A stretch of 64,000 nucleotides of DNA from Centropus unirufus. Taxonomy: Eukaryota > Chordata > Aves > Cuculiformes > Centropidae. The stretch spans positions 1,116,933 through 1,180,932 of the forward strand of contig VYZI01000029.1 in the NCBI GenBank assembly GCA_013397695.1. The letters are read 5' to 3'. The notes beneath the pieces are model-generated. The model saw only the letters and a program-made list of their open reading frames with translations. It was not told the origin of the DNA and searched no databases. The position numbers and the translations under genes are program-made. Within the stretch, counting starts at the first letter, position 1. The number at the start of each line of letters is the position of its first letter. This document shows positions 60,196 through 64,000 of this stretch, one piece after another.

Positions 60196-63100
60196 TCTTC
60201 TGACATTGGGCTGTATGCAACAGAAAATATTTTGGTTGGAAATGAATAAATAGATTTTTTTTATGCTATAGGTAGCCATTAAAAATACAATGCAACAAAA
60301 AGAATTTGAAACCTGGGTGGTTTTTTCCTTTCATTTAAAACAAGTGTGTATATCTGGAAAAGAAAAAAGTTAAAATTCAGCAGAGATTCCTTGTTTATAG
60401 TACACTAGTATTATGTGTGTCCCATGTGAACAGGTAATAATATGTTTTTAAATGACATGACAGGGCTGCTGCTGCTGTGCCCATAATACTGTACATTTAA
60501 TTCAACATGAATTTGTCTGTCTAATAGACTTTTTCCTTCCTTTGTAATTTATAGGGCAGGGAGCAATTACTGTCTACCAACAAAAAAAGTGAGAAGATTA
60601 ATGTAGTGCTATATTGTGGCACCTCTGAAGCATTTGAGCTTATTCACTGTTGCTGTGAGGAATAAGAAATTACACAAATAGGTGACGAGTTTGTCAAAAC
60701 AAAACACAACTTTTTAATGTCTTGAAACAAAGTTGTCACCAACACTGAAGGCAAGTGCATCAATTTCTCATAGACCTAATTTCTCACATATTTATGCAAA
60801 AATTACCCCCCAAATATGTCAAAAGCAATTTGCAAACACATATTATGTGTAGATGGCTACATGAATGAACTTCCTATCTTTCATGAGCTATGTTCTCCAT
60901 GCTTACCACTTATTTCATAGTCAGCATATGCAAATTTATGTGGACATTATCTGAATGAATAATTAACTACTTTGGGATAATTTAGATAATGTAGATCTGT
61001 AAAACTTAATTATTGACTATTTAGCTAGTAGTGATGATTGAGACACCTGCATATGAAGAAAGAGAAAAAGATTGCTGTCTACATGCAGGAAAGAGAAGAT
61101 ACAGAGGAATAAAGAAAAATAACACAGTCCATTTTTTCAGTCTGCTGTTTCAGTTCTTTATACCATTGTAATGTAACCATTAGTCTGAGCAACTGAAAGC
61201 TACCACTGAGAGACTTTTTCCCCTGTCACATTTCTGGTCACAATTCCTGTAGCTGCATTAGTAAGCCTATGTAACCACATAGTTGGGATCTGTCCTTTTT
61301 CACCCTGCATTTTTTGGCCTCCTCTGTTGCCTAAATTCTTGTGACTGTTGAACAGAATTAATTTACTACTTTGGACCTAAGTGTCTATGGCCAGAAATAA
61401 GGGAAGAGGAAGACTGCCTGGTTTGGCACCAGATTGAAGACACTACATGTACATAAAAGAAACATAACAGCCTTTGTAGCCTTTAACATTAAGTTTTCAG
61501 AAGTGGTGACTAGGGTTTACTTAGAGACGTGCTGAACATTTACAACTGTAAGGAGCAGGAAGGGCAAGATAGCTGTAGCATCTAAGAAAATTAAAATCAG
61601 ATTGAAAATCAGTTGGGCAAGGGTGCCTTAAATTATACCCTTTAACAATCTGCTCAGGTACTTTTATTAATTTGATTTTCTTTTTTTTCCATTTTCAACT
61701 ATAATTTTAGCATAAGTAATTTTCTGTTATTGGAGATCCTCTGTGACCGATGTAATAGTTTTATTCCACTGTCAACAGGGCCTGACCTTAATAAAGTCAG
61801 CACAAACCTAACAGCTAAGTTATATAGCATTGCAGATTTCACTGCTCTGTTTCAAACTATAACATGTGTATCATATATTTTACTGTTCATTAATAGTCAA
61901 AGAATGAATTGGAATGCAATGTTGAATTCAGCACTTTCGAGAGGACAAGTATGAGTCAAGTATCTCAGCCAGAGCAATGTTTTCCTGCAAACTACCCAGA
62001 TTTTGTGAGGCATCATATTTCTGTGCATTTGTCTTGCCTCTATTTTGACTGAAAGGACAAACTAAAGCATGTTTTCCTGAGGTGTGAATCTTCCCTACTA
62101 GGGTCCAGACCTCTCAAGACTGAAACTTGATGTGATTTGTTATTAATTTTTCTTAACAGAGAGAGGAAGAAGAGGATAAAATAAGCTACAAACCACAGAT
62201 ATTCTTTTTGCCTGACAGCAGTAGAGTGCTATGAGCAATTCTAGGAGCCCAGCTCTGTAGGAGAAGTACAGCCCGCCCCATATGCAATGACTAGTCGGTA
62301 TGATGTATTTTCACATAGGTTATTTGTTCGCCTACTGTGTCACCTGTCCTTTGATCAATAACACTCAGCCATGTGCTTTTCCCCCATTTGTTACCCTTTT
62401 AATGCTTTCAATCCTATGACTTTCAATTCATATTTGAATTTCTGGGATGCACTTTCCTTGTACGTGGACATCAGCTAGGACTGATGCCTACATCTTTTCA
62501 GCTGTCAATCAAGTGTTTCACCACAACATGCACTGGACATGCCTTGGACTGTGGATTGTCCCATGTACTAGTAATTTGTTTGATGAAACTGGCTTAAGTA
62601 CAAATGGGCCTGTGTGTTTAGGAACTATTTTTTTTAACTGAGTTCTAGACTGTGTATTGTTAGTCCAAGGACTGAAGAGGGTCTGCTCCTACAGTTTACA
62701 GTTTTAGGGCAATAACAAGTACCTGCAGATAAATCAAGTCGTCTGGGGCAAGCACACAGGCATTTTTACATGCAAGTGTCAGATATTCCCAATGCATAAT
62801 TCCTTGCCTGTTGTCCATACCACATCTTTGGGCTCGTCACCTCTGCCTGGTCTTTTTTTCTGTATTCAGTGGCTTGTAGATGGCCTGGGTGGTAAGCTTT
62901 TTGGGAAGAGATTTTTGTCTCTTGTCTGTGCTTTATATTAGTTGGTTCAAGAGGTCTGCATGCACTCTGATGAACTTGAAAGCACTACTTAAAGTAGTCT
63001 TTTATTTTGCTAGGGTTTATTTTCCTGTGGCCTAGAGCCCTCTGATTTCTTTGTTGGAACCATATGTGGCTGTTGAGTGTTTTGTTTCAAAAGGTCATTT

Positions 63101-64000
63101 TTGAATGCAGCATACCTCTTATAGTTATATTTTCAGTTTAAAATGTAATTTTAAAGAAAAAAGGACAATTTAAATTCTAGGGTGGTTTAGATTGGAATTT
63201 TTGAAACAATGTTATTTAAATTGTAATCTGTTATACAATCTACATTCTTATTTAGCATTTCTTTGAGGTTGTAAAAGAATATTTATATCATTCAAGCATT
63301 TTTCTTTAAAAATGTCTCATTTAATTTTGGACATTGAAAGATTTTTCTAGGAATTTTATGAAGGTTTGAGTAACTGGTTAATCTGCAGTCTTAATGTGTG
63401 CATCTGAAACCTTTGGAAAGAGGGCTTGACCAAAAATAAAAGGAACACATGAGCCCATAAAAATCCCATAAAGGCATGGTGAAGGAGGATTTATGACTGA
63501 CTCTTGCATTTTGCTGGCATTTACCTTTGAAAGAGTCTGGAGGTAAGTGCAAGAATCTGACAGGACTTCCTGAAACACCCTTTTCTAATCTGCTGAGTGC
63601 ATTTAACATTATTCTTCCAGATGATAGGATTGTGTTATTAAATCTGAACATTAGGGAAAAAAAATCACCTAGTGACTGGATAATTCTGAAGAAAGTTCAC
63701 TAGGAACAATGAAGCCTGGAAAAAAAAGGCTTCTACATGTGTTATATTTTTATATGAAAGACTGAACTACAGCTTTTTTCACAAAAGCCATTTTTTAATT
63801 CTAAGACTCATATAAGAGGCACAGTGGTACAATTTTTCAGTTTAGTCTTTGAGGTTTAGCATGGCTTTAATGGAGACAGGGGTGACTATTTATTTCTAAC
63901 AGTGTGAAAGCCATAGAGGACATACCAGAGGCTGTCAGTTGAAGCTGGCCTTTTGTTTTTTTCCATGCTTCCAGCTTTTCAAATATATTTTATTCTTCAG

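Larger units (their letters stand above)
46155..64000 (+). other. ESR1: ESR1 intron 1 (5' part)
   Basis: It starts with the donor GTAAAT directly after the coding exon. I searched by eye for exon 2, which should encode the first zinc finger (pattern C-x2-C then C-x2-C, with YHYGVWSCEGC), and found none. The intron therefore continues beyond the window and is at least 17.8 kb. Large first introns are normal for ESR1. Within it are a CR1 tail, a 1-kb CR1 copy, a candidate cassette exon and a GC-richer block, each listed separately. The rest is AT-rich and featureless to me, including 46.2-48.0, 48.1-54.7, 57-60 and 60.2-64 kb. Confidence 0.85.

Noticed and set aside
46155..64000. ESR1 exon 2 with the first zinc finger
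   Set aside because: I searched for the cysteine pattern and neighbouring residues by eye and found nothing, so exon 2 most likely lies beyond the window.
1..64000. CRISPR arrays, operons, rRNA or tRNA genes, bacterial-type systems, endogenous retroviral genes
   Set aside because: No spaced direct repeats, no dense same-strand gene runs, no tRNA-like folds noticed and no LTR or retroviral protein motifs seen. The window reads as vertebrate intergenic and intronic DNA.

Overview
This is vertebrate nuclear DNA, most probably from a bird. It is AT-rich and intron-like, has no dense gene packing, and carries at least nine fragments of CR1-type LINE retrotransposons, the dominant repeat of bird genomes (also common in crocodilians and turtles). 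The one exon I can identify with confidence is the first coding exon of the estrogen receptor alpha gene (ESR1), on the + strand at 45727-46154. Its protein sequence is close to bird and crocodilian receptors as I remember them. I cannot fix the species.

Layout: 1-45.4 kb is 5' flank and/or upstream non-coding territory of ESR1. I found no exon of the upstream neighbour (CCDC170 in other amniotes). This part holds a mosaic of CR1 fragments in both orientations at 0.4-2.8 kb, CR1 3' ends at 12.7, 14.1, 25.0, 32.8 and 37.0 kb, an older CR1-type relic at 16.1 kb, a doubtful Harbinger-transposase-like relic at 35.8 kb, and simple repeats. About 45.4-45.73 kb is the proximal promoter and leader, including a strong splice acceptor 77 bases before the start codon. 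It matches the position and flanking bases of the acceptor shared by alternative upstream ESR1 leader exons in human. A 7-codon upstream ORF lies in that leader. From 46155 to the window end the sequence is intron 1. Exon 2, with the first zinc finger, was not found, so the intron is at least 17.8 kb. The intron contains a 1-kb CR1 copy (54.8-55.8 kb) and a GC-richer block (60.0-60.2 kb).

The best lead for something undescribed is 56693-56863. It is a 171-base segment with a branch-point-like sequence, a good acceptor and a strong donor. Its length is a multiple of three, and only one of its three forward frames is open: the frame that continues ESR1 exon 1. It could be an in-frame cassette exon, or chance. 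No CRISPR array, operon, toxin or viral gene was seen. Nearly all other ORFs are chance AT-rich frames or CR1 remnants.
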